A DNA stretch of 64,000 bases. It comes from SIRX01 sp965214475 (GTDB taxonomy: Bacteria; Actinomycetota; Rubrobacteria; Rubrobacterales; Rubrobacteraceae). This document shows positions 23,827-31,867 of this stretch, in pieces. The DNA lies in the NCBI GenBank assembly GCA_965214475.1, contig OZ243953.1, forward strand, positions 1,240,001-1,304,000, written 5' to 3'. The translations under genes and the position numbers were made by a program. The first letter of the stretch is position 1; every line of letters starts with the position of its first letter. Under the pieces are notes generated by a model. It was not told the origin of the DNA and made no database searches. It saw nothing but the letters and a program-made list of their open reading frames with translations.

Positions 23827-24408
23827 CTAGGGACGGTAAACAGCCCGCTTCATCGCCCGCATAGAATCTCGGGCAAAGCGTCTTTGCAACGCTCTGGCGA
23901 AAGGCTTGCCGATCCTCGCCAGAGCGTTGTTCGGTTTCGAGAAAGCGTAGAGGTCATACCACACCTCATCGTCTTCATTCCACTCGACGGTGAACCGCTC
24001 TTCGCCACTCTCGGCGTGCTCTGTCAAAGTCCCGTAGGCAAACCCGGAACGCTGGACTTCGTCCTCTTCTTTTATGAGGTAGACGACCCTGCAGGCGTTG
24101 AGTGACCAGAATCCGTAGTGTTTTCCGAGAACAGCGGCCGCTTCTCCAACTTGAATCGGTGTGCTCGGCCAGCAGATCCGGACCCACCCCACATCAAACA
24201 TCCGCCAGCCGCGCAGCGCATCCACCGCCCGGGCGAATGTCTCCTCACCTCTTCCCAACAAGACGCGGTTGTGGTCCACGACATACCCGTCCATCTTCGA
24301 TGGCCTCTCCCGAGAAGCTCCGACTTTTTTGTAAGAGAATGGCCCGTCTTTTTGCGAGCACAGAAATTCGTCTATCCTGGTGTCCGAAGGTTTTCTAAGA
24401 AGGAACAA
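23827..24408 (-). CDS. DUF1990 family protein
   Basis: The sequence matches the DUF1990 layout: FSYKKVGASRE near the start, GRGEETFARAVDALRGWRMF, WPSTPIQVGEAAAVL, FWSLNACRVVYLI, FAYGTLTEHAESGEERFTVE and a basic C-terminus with FARDSMRAMKRAV. Family function is unknown; a lipid- or ligand-binding beta fold is suspected. The TTG at 24408, 5 bp after the dut stop, is the most sensible start; the frame is open back to 24453. The 3' part encodes a perfect 14-bp inverted repeat. It is probably co-transcribed with dut. Confidence 0.78.
   Translation of the reverse strand: MFLLRKPSDTRIDEFLCSQKDGPFSYKKVGASRERPSKMDGYVVDHNRVLLGRGEETFARAVDALRGWRMFDVGWVRICWPSTPIQVGEAAAVLGKHYGFWSLNACRVVYLIKEEDEVQRSGFAYGTLTEHAESGEERFTVEWNEDDEVWYDLYAFSKPNNALARIGKPFARALQRRFARDSMRAMKRAVYRP
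23887..23929. repeat. 14-bp perfect inverted repeat inside the DUF1990 coding region
   Basis: CAACGCTCTGGCGA (23887-23900) and TCGCCAGAGCGTTG (23916-23929) pair perfectly across a 15-nt loop. There is no T-run on either side. The hairpin would form in the 3' part of the DUF1990 mRNA. Confidence 0.7.
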
Positions 24409-24412
24409 GATC

Positions 24413-24850
24413 CTAAGAACCCGAGGAGCCGAAACCACCCTCACCCCGGCCATCGGTCCCCGGTTCGAGCGAGTCTACCTCCGAGAAAGCCACGTCCGCA
24501 GCCCTTACGAAAACGAGTTGTGCGATCCTCATACCAACCTCGACCTCGAAGGTAGTCTCCCGGTCGTGGTTTATGAGGGGGACCTTGATCTCCCCCCGAT
24601 ACCCAGAGTCTGTGAGGCCTGGCGTGTTCACCAAAGAGACGCCATGCTTTATAGCGAGCCCGCTACGAGGCAGCACCAGCCCCGCGTAACCTTCGGGTAT
24701 GGCGACCGAAATGCCGGTTCGAACCAACACCCGCGCCCCTGGCGGCAGCGTAGCCTCCTCGACGGAGCGCAGATCGTAGCCAGCGTCTCCGGCGTGCGCC
24801 CTCGCGGGGATCTGAGCTTCTTCGGAGACCCGCTGAAAAGGAACCTTCAA
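24413..24850 (-). CDS. dut: dUTP diphosphatase
   Basis: All five trimeric dUTPase motifs are present: AGDAGYDL (20-27), PRSGLA (61-66), GLTDSGYRGEI (78-88), RIAQLVF (108-114) and the C-terminal RGEGGFGSSG (135-144). The enzyme converts dUTP to dUMP, keeping uracil out of DNA and supplying substrate for ThyX, whose gene lies 5 kb away. The length of 145 aa is normal. Confidence 0.96.
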   Translation of the reverse strand: MKVPFQRVSEEAQIPARAHAGDAGYDLRSVEEATLPPGARVLVRTGISVAIPEGYAGLVLPRSGLAIKHGVSLVNTPGLTDSGYRGEIKVPLINHDRETTFEVEVGMRIAQLVFVRAADVAFSEVDSLEPGTDGRGEGGFGSSGS

Positions 24851-24972
24851 TGGGCAACTCCGATGATGGCGAGACGGCGAAAGTACATAAGAAATAGCAT
24901 CTTAGCAAAAGCCAGCGAACAGAACCCTAAAATGCTGACTAGCCGGCTTGCCGAAGTGCTATTCTGTACGCC

Positions 24973-26697
24973 ATGAATGGAGACAAAAGAGAACGTTACT
25001 TAGTAACTTCAGCGCTGCCATATGCAAACGGGGCTTTGCACGTCGGCCAGATCGCCGGCGCATATCTGCCGGCGGACGTTTTTGTGCGCTACCTGCGCGC
25101 CCGCGGCGAGGATGTAGTCTACATCTGCGGTACCGACGAGCACGGCGTCCCCATAACCCTCACGGCCGAGCGGGAAGGCAAGAGCCCGAAAGAGATAGTG
25201 GACTACTGGTACACACACATGAAAGAGACCTTCGGGCGCTTCAACATAAGCTTCGATAATTTCTCCCGCACCTCGACGCCGGTTCACGCGAAGAACACCC
25301 AGCTCTTCTACCGCAAGCTAAAGGAGGGCGGCTACATAAGCGAGGCCGAGAGCAAGCAAATGTACAGCCCGGCGGAGGGCCGATTCCTGCCGGACCGCTA
25401 CGTCGAGGGGACGTGTCCCGTGTGCGGCTACAAAGAGGCCCGGGGAGACCAGTGCGACAACTGCGGTAGCTGGTACGAGGCTTACGAGCTGATCGAGGCC
25501 CACTCCAAGATCACCGGCGCCCCCGCCGAGGCCCGCGCGACCCGTCATCTGTACCTGGACCTGTCGCTATTCTCCGACCGGCTCAAGGACTACGTCTCTA
25601 GCCAGGACCATTGGCGTAGCTCGGTCAAGAACTTCATTTTGGGGATTATCCAGGGCGGGCTTGAGAAACGCTCCATTACTCGCGACATCAAGTGGGGCGT
25701 GCCGGTACCGGAGCCGGGCTTCGAGGACAAGCGTTTCTACGTCTGGTTCGACGCTTGCATCGGCTACCTCTCCGCCACCGTCGAATGGGCCGAGCTAAAC
25801 GGCGCCCCTGACCGCTGGCGTGAGTACTGGCAGGAGCCGGACACCAGGATGATCCACTTTATAGGCAAGGACAACACGGTCTTCCACGCCACGGTGTGGC
25901 CGGCGCAGTTGATGGGAACCCGCGAGGACGGCGAGGAGCCGTTCGTGCTGCCCTACGACGTTCCGGCCAACGAGTTCATGAACCTCGAAGTCGTCGTGGA
26001 CGGCGAGCCGCGCCAGATGCAGATGTCCACCAGCCGCAACCTGGCCGTGTGGTTGCACGAAGCCCTGGATCGCTTTCCGGCCGACCCGCTGCGTTTCTAT
26101 CTAGCATCCAGCTTGCCAGAGACGGGCGACGTGGCGTTCTCGTGGCGAGACTTCCAGGAGCGGGTGAACTCTGACCTGATCGGCAACCTCGCCAACTACA
26201 TAAACCGCGTCCTCTCTTTTACCGAAAAGTACGCCGACGGCGAAATCTCCCGACCCAAAGAGCTGCCGCATGCAGTCCTGGACGTCTTCGAAGACTTCAA
26301 AGAAATAGAAGCCCGCTACGATAAGAAGATGTTAGCCCCCCGGCCCCGCGAAGCTCTGGGCGAACTACTGGCCCTCGGCCGTCGGGCAAACCAATTCTTC
26401 GACTCCGAAGCCCCCTGGAAGACCCGCAAAGAAGACCTTGAACGAACAAAGATCACGCTATACGCTTGCTCGGTCCTGCTCGGCTCTATCGCCTACCACG
26501 CCGCCCCTTACGTGCCCGAGGCAATAGAGCGGCTACAAACCTTTTTCGTCGGTCCCATCTCACGCATTACTGATTTGGAACCGCCGGACAGCTACCGGGT
26601 GACGGGTTCCAAGCCTCTGTTCCGCAGGATCGAGGACGCGGAGATTTCGGAAGCCGAAGAGCAACTCGTCCGGGCGGCCCGGGGGGATCCGGCCTAA
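24973..26697 (+). CDS. metG: methionyl-tRNA synthetase
   Basis: The class I HIGH region reads ALHVGQIAGAYLPAD. A zinc knuckle has four Cys (C148, C151, C161, C164 in CPVC-x9-CDNC). The KMSKS position reads QMSTSRNLAVWL (350-361), followed by RFYLASSLPETGDVAFSWRD. That STSRN form, the single extra zinc knuckle and the PETGDxxFSWxDF stretch fit the subgroup seen in Bacteroidetes- or archaeal-like MetRS better than the usual KMSKSLGN form. The C-terminal tRNA-binding (EMAP) domain is absent; 574 aa is the length of the core plus anticodon domain. Confidence 0.94.
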   Translation: MNGDKRERYLVTSALPYANGALHVGQIAGAYLPADVFVRYLRARGEDVVYICGTDEHGVPITLTAEREGKSPKEIVDYWYTHMKETFGRFNISFDNFSRTSTPVHAKNTQLFYRKLKEGGYISEAESKQMYSPAEGRFLPDRYVEGTCPVCGYKEARGDQCDNCGSWYEAYELIEAHSKITGAPAEARATRHLYLDLSLFSDRLKDYVSSQDHWRSSVKNFILGIIQGGLEKRSITRDIKWGVPVPEPGFEDKRFYVWFDACIGYLSATVEWAELNGAPDRWREYWQEPDTRMIHFIGKDNTVFHATVWPAQLMGTREDGEEPFVLPYDVPANEFMNLEVVVDGEPRQMQMSTSRNLAVWLHEALDRFPADPLRFYLASSLPETGDVAFSWRDFQERVNSDLIGNLANYINRVLSFTEKYADGEISRPKELPHAVLDVFEDFKEIEARYDKKMLAPRPREALGELLALGRRANQFFDSEAPWKTRKEDLERTKITLYACSVLLGSIAYHAAPYVPEAIERLQTFFVGPISRITDLEPPDSYRVTGSKPLFRRIEDAEISEAEEQLVRAARGDPA

Positions 26698-26701
26698 GTC
26701 C

Positions 26702-27070
26702 TCACCCGCCGAACTCCAACTCGTATCCCTCTTCTTTCCAGGCGTTCGTGCCGCCTTGCATGTTGGCGACGTTGGTGTAGCCCATCTCCTGTAAAGTCTT
26801 TGTCGCGAGAGTCCCCCGGCCTCCGACGGCGCAGTGTACAACGATGCGCTGATCCGTCTCAGGCAACTCATCGTTCGCCAGGTACTCTACCATCCCGCGC
26901 GGGATGTGCTTCGCACCGGAGATGTGGCCCTGCTCCCATTCGCCCGGTTCCCGCACGTCGAGGATGGTGAAGTTTTCTCCGGACTCTACCGCTTCGTGGA
27001 CATCTTCTATGCTGACCTGATCCGTCTCCTCCCGAGCCTCGGCCACTAACGCTTCGTAGCTCTTCGCCAC
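26702..27070 (-). CDS. rhodanese-domain protein
   Basis: The 122-residue single-domain rhodanese has NFTILDVREPGEWEQGHI and the active loop VVHCAVGGRG with C80 as the probable persulfide carrier. Single-domain rhodaneses move sulfane sulfur in thiosulfate, cyanide or tRNA-thiolation pathways. It converges with metG, ending only 4 bp away. An N-terminal helical segment (YEALVAEAREETDQVSIEDV) is a normal extension. Confidence 0.9.
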   Translation of the reverse strand: MAKSYEALVAEAREETDQVSIEDVHEAVESGENFTILDVREPGEWEQGHISGAKHIPRGMVEYLANDELPETDQRIVVHCAVGGRGTLATKTLQEMGYTNVANMQGGTNAWKEEGYELEFGG

Positions 27071-27207
27071 AATGGTCCTCCTGTTCCAGTTTGCACGCAG
27101 AGGTCATGTTAGCATCACGCACTCGATTCGTAAGATGCAAAGCTCCAGACACGTCTTACCACGGACACCGGCTATAGAATGGTGCGGCAAGCGAGAGAGG
27201 AGATGGC

Positions 27208-28671
27208 TTGAACGAGTACGACCTTGTAGTGATCGGTGGCGGTACGGCGGGTCTCGTCGCGGCCGCGGGCGGGGCCTCGCTCGGCGCGAAGGTTGCCCTC
27301 GTTGAGAGAGACAAGCTCGGTGGCGATTGCCTCTACCACGGTTGTGTGCCAACCAAGGCCCTCATCAAGAGTGCAAAGGTGGCGAGCCTCATGCGCCGCG
27401 CCCCGGAGTTCGGCATCGGAGAGGTTCCTGTCGAAGTAGATTTCTCTGCCGTAATGCGCCGGATGCGGTCCATAATCGCCAAAGCCGGCGAGGCCGACAG
27501 CCCAGACAGGTTCCGGAGCCTCGGCATAGAAGTCTTTCTAGGCGATGAAGCCCGTTTCGAGGAACCGCAAGAGGTCTCCGTAAACGGGAGTCATCTCCGG
27601 GCACGAAGCGTAATCCTGGCCTCCGGTTCCTACGCCAAACCGCCGCCCATAGACGGCCTCGAAGAAGCGGGCTACGTGGACCACGTGAGCGTCCTAGAGT
27701 TGAAGAAACTGCCGAGTTCGATGATCATCATAGGCTCCGGACCGATCGGGAGCGAATTTTCCCAGATATTTGCCCGCTTCGGTTGCCGGATAGGCCTGAT
27801 CTCCTCGTCCCCCCACCCACTCCCGAAGGAAGACCCCGAAGTAAGCACAGCATTGCATAGTTTTTTGGAAGAAGACGGCGTCCGGGTCCACGGCAACGTC
27901 CGGGCGCAATCGGCCCGTGTGGAGAATGGCGAGAAAGTCGTCACCGTAAAGGACAAACAAACCGGCGAGGAATACGAAGTCCGGGCAGAGGAGATCCTGG
28001 TGGCCACCGGTCGCGCCCCGTCCGTAGACGGCCTCAACCTTGACGGCGTCGGCATCGCCCTCGGCGAGAACGGCGTACAAGTAGACGAGTACCTCGAAAC
28101 GACCGCCGAAAACGTCTACGCTTCCGGTGACATCACCGGTAAACTCCTCTTTACCCACGCCGCCGAACACCAGAGCCGCACCGCCCTCTCAAACGCCCTC
28201 TTTCCGGTAAAGCGCAAAATAGACTACGGCGCCTTCCCTTGGGCCACCTTCACCGACCCCGAGGTCGCCCGCGTCGGCCTCACCGAACAGCAAGCCCGCG
28301 AGCAACACGACGACGTAAAAGTCTTCCGCTACCCCTTCGAAGACCTGGACCGGGCTATCTGCGACGGCGAGAACGAAGGCTTCGTCAAGATGGTTACGGA
28401 CAAGAAAGGCGTCATCCTAGGTTGCCACATTATTGGCCCCGACGCCGGCAACTACATCGCCGAAACCGTCCTCGCCATGAAGAAAGGCATCTCCATCGGT
28501 GACCTCTCCCAGACCGTCCACGTCTACCCCACCCTCTCCGAGAGCGTCAAAAAAGCCGGCGACAACTACTTCCGCGAACGTCTCTTCACCGAGCGCAACA
28601 AGAAGATACTGGGCGGCTTCTTCTCCGGCCGTCGCTTCATAGAGAACCAGATACAGAAGATAAAGAGCTAA
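27208..28671 (+). CDS. FAD-dependent pyridine nucleotide-disulfide oxidoreductase (mercuric reductase-like)
   Basis: The 487-residue flavoprotein starts LVVIGGGTAGLVAAAGGASL and has the redox-active CLYHGC pair (C41, C46) in GGDCLYHGCVPTK, an NAD(P)-binding MIIIGSGPIGSEFSQIFARF, VYASGDITG and a C-terminal dimerisation domain with HVYPTLSES. It belongs to the mercuric reductase/lipoamide dehydrogenase group. No MerA-type N-terminal metal domain or C-terminal Cys pair is present, so reduction of Hg(II) is unlikely. The TTG at 27208 follows GAGGAGA. The adjacent ArsR regulator and permease remnant suggest a metalloid-stress context. Confidence 0.85.
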   Translation: MNEYDLVVIGGGTAGLVAAAGGASLGAKVALVERDKLGGDCLYHGCVPTKALIKSAKVASLMRRAPEFGIGEVPVEVDFSAVMRRMRSIIAKAGEADSPDRFRSLGIEVFLGDEARFEEPQEVSVNGSHLRARSVILASGSYAKPPPIDGLEEAGYVDHVSVLELKKLPSSMIIIGSGPIGSEFSQIFARFGCRIGLISSSPHPLPKEDPEVSTALHSFLEEDGVRVHGNVRAQSARVENGEKVVTVKDKQTGEEYEVRAEEILVATGRAPSVDGLNLDGVGIALGENGVQVDEYLETTAENVYASGDITGKLLFTHAAEHQSRTALSNALFPVKRKIDYGAFPWATFTDPEVARVGLTEQQAREQHDDVKVFRYPFEDLDRAICDGENEGFVKMVTDKKGVILGCHIIGPDAGNYIAETVLAMKKGISIGDLSQTVHVYPTLSESVKKAGDNYFRERLFTERNKKILGGFFSGRRFIENQIQKIKS

Positions 28672-28693
28672 ACTAATGAACATTTGTCTATAT

Positions 28694-28735
28694 AACTAGA
28701 AAATTAGTTGACACCTTCACTCAACACCTTATACT
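28694..28735 (+). promoter_or_regulatory. promoter and operator of the arsR-like gene
   Basis: TTGACA (28708-28713) and TATACT (28730-28735) lie 16 bp apart, placing the start of transcription at about the ATG at 28742. The inverted repeat AACTA-N6-TAGTT (28694-28709) abuts and overlaps the -35 box. The same repeat recurs at 29090-29105, so it is a strong operator candidate. Confidence 0.75.
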
Positions 28736-28741
28736 AGGAGC

Positions 28742-29056
28742 ATGAACACTGAGCAGGCGGCGAATGCGATGGATGCGTTGGGGTCTTCGGTGCGGTTGGA
28801 GATTTACCGCCTCCTCGTCCGGACCGGCGAGACGGGGATGACGATAACCCGCATCCAGCAGCGTACCGGAATGGCCCGCTCGACACTCTCCCATCACCTA
28901 CACCGCCTTATAGAGGGCGGCCTGGTTTCCACAGAAAAGAGCGGGCCTAGCCTGATCTGCCGGGCAGACTACACCGCCATGAACACCCTCGTCGGCTACC
29001 TCTCTGATGAATGTTGCGTGGAAGAATCAAGCGGGCAGGAGGGAAATGTTACATAA
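28742..29056 (+). CDS. ArsR/SmtB-family winged-helix repressor
   Basis: The 104-residue protein has the ArsR winged helix: AMDALGSSVRLEIYRLLVRTG, ITRIQQRTGMARSTLSHHLHRL (recognition helix) and VSTEKSGPSLICRADYTAM. A C-terminal Cys pair (LSDECCVEESS) is suited to binding As(III) or another thiophilic metal. Its promoter carries a matching operator, and a second copy sits upstream of the next gene. Transcription probably starts at the ATG, so translation is leaderless. Confidence 0.88.
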   Translation: MNTEQAANAMDALGSSVRLEIYRLLVRTGETGMTITRIQQRTGMARSTLSHHLHRLIEGGLVSTEKSGPSLICRADYTAMNTLVGYLSDECCVEESSGQEGNVT

Positions 29057-29089
29057 AAACAGAATGGCCTAAATTTTTTGTCAACATAT

Positions 29090-29105
29090 AACTACATTTC
29101 TAGTT
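29090..29105 (+). promoter_or_regulatory. second ArsR-type operator
   Basis: AACTA-N6-TAGTT with the same ATAT prefix as the site at 28694-28709, placed 25 bp before the ATG at 29130. A TTGTCA at 29078-29083 could be the -35 box. Confidence 0.65.
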
Positions 29106-29129
29106 CAATAGATACGTTATGTCTTTGGA

Positions 29130-29663
29130 ATGGAGGACAACTTGAGTTGTGGATATTGCGGTGGCTCGACGGGGCAGGGGACGACCCTCGTGGAGTTCGT
29201 AGAAAAGGACTTTCGCCGGGCCCGTTGGCGGCAGCGTTTTGGGCGACTGGTAGACCGTTTGAGAGGAAACGTAGCTCAAGACCGGCTCGTTTGCTTTGCC
29301 GTAGATCGTAGCCCGAAAAAAGTCGTGGGTCGCAGGTTGCCCGTTCTACAGAGCGTGGAGTTGAACAAAATCGAGGGCAGCGTAGGGCGTTGCCGGGACT
29401 TCGACCGGTCGTTCATGCCGGTATGCTCTTGCCAGGGGGAGAAGTGGAAGCGCATAGACAAGGCTTTGCGCGAAGGTAAACAGCTACCTCCGGTGAACCT
29501 ATACGAGCTCGGTGGAAGATACTTTGTGGAGGACGGCAACCATCGCGTCTCTGTTGCACGATACCGAAACCTTCCGATGATAGAGGCCAAGGTGACAGAA
29601 CTTCTCGATAACGAAGCTGCGGTCACGAGTCCTGAAAAGGCTTCGGAGGAGACAGACAAATGA
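29130..29663 (+). CDS. ParB/sulfiredoxin-fold protein with N-terminal CxxC
   Basis: The C-terminal half matches the ParB-like/sulfiredoxin-like nucleotide-binding fold: RIDKALREGKQLPPVNLYEL, then GRYFVEDGNHRVSVARYRN. The VEDGNHR loop corresponds to the phosphate-binding GxxR/NHR region. The N-terminus has a CGYCGG pair (residues 7-10), and two further Cys lie in MPVCSC. Proteins of this type are frequent beside arsR genes in actinobacteria. It is preceded by an ArsR operator and followed directly by the permease remnant, implying one regulon. Confidence 0.7.
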   Translation: MEDNLSCGYCGGSTGQGTTLVEFVEKDFRRARWRQRFGRLVDRLRGNVAQDRLVCFAVDRSPKKVVGRRLPVLQSVELNKIEGSVGRCRDFDRSFMPVCSCQGEKWKRIDKALREGKQLPPVNLYELGGRYFVEDGNHRVSVARYRNLPMIEAKVTELLDNEAAVTSPEKASEETDK

Positions 29664-29666
29664 TAA

Positions 29667-30074
29667 GCGGTTTTCGGGCGGCCAGCGCTTTCCTCAGGTT
29701 GGTTTCTTGCCAAGTGGCTCACGTTCGCGTTCGTTCTGGAGAGCCTGATGGTCGCCTACGTTCCGGCAGAGGCCGTGGGGAGTCTTCTTGGTTCCGGAAG
29801 CCTTCTCTCCGTGCCGCTCGCAGTAGCGATAGGGGTGCCGACTTACCTCAACGGGTACGCTGCGATCCCCACGGTCGGCGGTTTGATGGAACTCGGGATG
29901 TCCCACGGTGCGGCGCTCGCGTTCATGACCGCGGGCGACGTTACCAGTATACCAGCGGCGATGGCCGTCTTCACCCTCGTCCGGCGACAGGTTTTCGGCT
30001 GGTATCTCGCGCTGTCCCTGGCCGGTTCCGTCTTGGCGGGATTCGGCTACGCCGCTTTCACGGCTCTAAGTTAG
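29667..30074 (+). pseudogene. C-terminal remnant of an ArsP-type permease
   Basis: From 29667 to 30074 one open frame translates as the last third of a DUF318/ArsP permease: GWFLAKWLTFAFVLESLMVA, YVPAEAVGSLLGSG, VPTYLNGYAAIPTVGGLMEL and MTAGDVTSIPAAMAVFTLVR. Full-length relatives are about 300-350 aa; here at most about 135 codons remain. The frame is closed upstream by a TAA at 29664, directly behind the stop of the preceding gene. An ATG at 29748 could give a 108-aa fragment. I read this as a 5'-truncated pseudogene. It ends 1 bp from the convergent thyX. Confidence 0.7.
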
Positions 30075-31010
30075 TTAAGCCTTACGATGCTGGGTGGCTA
30101 CGTTGTATGTACCGTCGGGTAGTTCGTTCAACTCGTAGTCACCGAATAGGATTGGATCGGAGCAATGCAGGCAAAGGAAGAGGCGCAGGGCGAGGGTCCG
30201 GATCTCGCTTTCCGCGTGCGCGTCGGCCCGCATCTCGATGATGTGCCGTAAGGACCGCACATTGCCGGTAAAGACCATAGGGGCCTCGGTCTCGTTTGGT
30301 AGCAGCGACCGGGCAGTTTGCTGAACCTTCTTACGGGCGTCGGTCTTGTAATCGGCGGAGAGCATGGCCGCTCCCTCTTCTTGCTGGTCTAACAGGTTAT
30401 CCGCCATCTCCTCGTACTCGGCGGCGGCCCGGTCCGCCCGGTCCTCGAAAAGACGGTGCAGGTCCTCATCCTGCTGATACTCAGGACGCTCGACAAAGCG
30501 GAGTACGGCTCCGGAAACGTAGCGCTGGCTTATTTGAGAAAAGCCGGCGCCAGCCCTGTGTCGCACCAACTCGTGGGTAACGCTGCGGCTGATGCCGTAT
30601 AGCAGGAAGCTGAAGCTGGCGTGTTCCAGCACGGAGCCGTGGCCTGCCGAAGTAAGCCGCTCGAAATACGCGGCGGCGTTCTCGTTGGTGGTCCGGCGCG
30701 GGCCGAACGACGCGTAACATAACTGTCCCGCTGTCTTGCAGAGTTGGGAGGAGTCGGGGAGCTCGGTAGGGTCATTGACGTAGTCGGGAAAGCCGAGCGC
30801 GGGGTCGAAGCCTTCAAGAAAACCTTCTAGGCCCGCGACGTTGGTTTGGGGCCTTGCCAGCATGACCACACCGGGAGCTTTGAGGTACGGGACCGCCGAA
30901 CCGGTATGGTGGGCCTGCGAGTGAATGGCGGGGAAGCCGTCAGCAACGGTTCCTCCGAACTGTTCAAAAAGACCTGCTATGCGTTCGACGTTTTGCTCGG
31001 CTGTCTCCAC
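30075..31010 (-). CDS. thyX: flavin-dependent thymidylate synthase
   Basis: The ThyX signature is complete: RHRAGAGFSQISQR (150-163), preceded by LEHASFSFLLYGISRSVTHE and followed by the RHIIEMRADAHAESEIRTLA region. ThyX makes dTMP from dUMP using FAD and methylene-tetrahydrofolate. At 311 aa it is longer than typical ThyX (220-250) because of an N-terminal extension of about 80 residues, within which VVMLARPQTNVAGLEGFLEG looks structured and thus real. Confidence 0.94.
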   Translation of the reverse strand: METAEQNVERIAGLFEQFGGTVADGFPAIHSQAHHTGSAVPYLKAPGVVMLARPQTNVAGLEGFLEGFDPALGFPDYVNDPTELPDSSQLCKTAGQLCYASFGPRRTTNENAAAYFERLTSAGHGSVLEHASFSFLLYGISRSVTHELVRHRAGAGFSQISQRYVSGAVLRFVERPEYQQDEDLHRLFEDRADRAAAEYEEMADNLLDQQEEGAAMLSADYKTDARKKVQQTARSLLPNETEAPMVFTGNVRSLRHIIEMRADAHAESEIRTLALRLFLCLHCSDPILFGDYELNELPDGTYNVATQHRKA

Positions 31011-31086
31011 TAAACTCCCTTCTTCGACTCTCTCTAATGAAGGGTATCCGATTTCCCCGGACGTGTCCGTGAGAACAGCTCTAACT

Positions 31087-31737
31087 CTATTTGTTGGGGA
31101 TGTTGATCCAACTTACCGAGTACCCGGCCATCTGCAGACTCTGGACTACGGTTGATGGATCTTCCGCGGTAAGTCGGAAAACCATAGTGCGGGTGCCACC
31201 TCTTTTCTCCGGGGACGAAAGCGCGCTCAATATATCCACGTCGAGGTCATGGATAACTTCGGCCACTTCGGCAAGCGCTCCCGGCCGGTCCGGGGCCTCT
31301 ACCTGAACCTGGCTGCCTGCCTCGTGTACCCCAGTGAGTGTCACCAGGGCGCGCAATACGTCGGTAGAGGTGACGATACCCACCAACTCTTCCTTTCCAT
31401 CCTCCTCGACCACGACCGGTAGGGCGCTTATCTTACGCTCGTACATCTCCTTGGCAGCGTACCCGACCGGGTCCTGGGGATGGGTAGTGATCAGTTCTTC
31501 AGCCATTATGTCGCCCACCCGCATTCCCTTGAGGACTTCTTCCCTATTGGCGTCGTCTTCGGGAGGGCTGGCGTCGCTGAGATCCCGGTCGGAGACTATA
31601 CCAACCAACTTTCCGTCCTCCAGAACCGGGATGTGACGCACGCCCTGCTCCCGGCAGATATTGAGAGCCTCTGATGCGCTCGCATCCGGCCCGAGCGTCT
31701 CTAACTCCTGGGTCATCAAATCTCTGATCAACAGCAT
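31087..31737 (-). CDS. CBS-pair protein with C-terminal ACT domain (AcuB-like)
   Basis: Two CBS motifs (about residues 1-55: LIRDLMTQELETLGPDAS and VGIVSDRDLSDA; and 75-130: VGDIMAEELITTHPQDP and LVGIVTSTDVLRALV) form a nucleotide-sensing Bateman module. An ACT domain follows (about 140-216: VQVEAPDRPGALAEVAEVIH, RTMVFRLTAEDP). AcuB-like proteins of this layout respond to adenine nucleotides and small ligands, sometimes alongside acetoin use. No acetoin genes are present here. Length is normal. Confidence 0.88.
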   Translation of the reverse strand: MLLIRDLMTQELETLGPDASASEALNICREQGVRHIPVLEDGKLVGIVSDRDLSDASPPEDDANREEVLKGMRVGDIMAEELITTHPQDPVGYAAKEMYERKISALPVVVEEDGKEELVGIVTSTDVLRALVTLTGVHEAGSQVQVEAPDRPGALAEVAEVIHDLDVDILSALSSPEKRGGTRTMVFRLTAEDPSTVVQSLQMAGYSVSWINIPNK

Positions 31738-31867
31738 CTTTTACCTCCCCGGCATCACGGCGCGGAGACTTTCTGGAAAATCCCCCGAACAGCTTACTCA
31801 CTACCCGCTTCAAAGGTACTCTACCAGAATATATCCCCTTAGCGCTGATCCCTAGCGCAGGACCGAA

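Noticed and set aside
29660..30241. 193-codon open frame overlapping the permease remnant
   Set aside because: Its product is Arg/Gly-rich without motifs, whereas another frame over the same bases clearly encodes ArsP-type helices.
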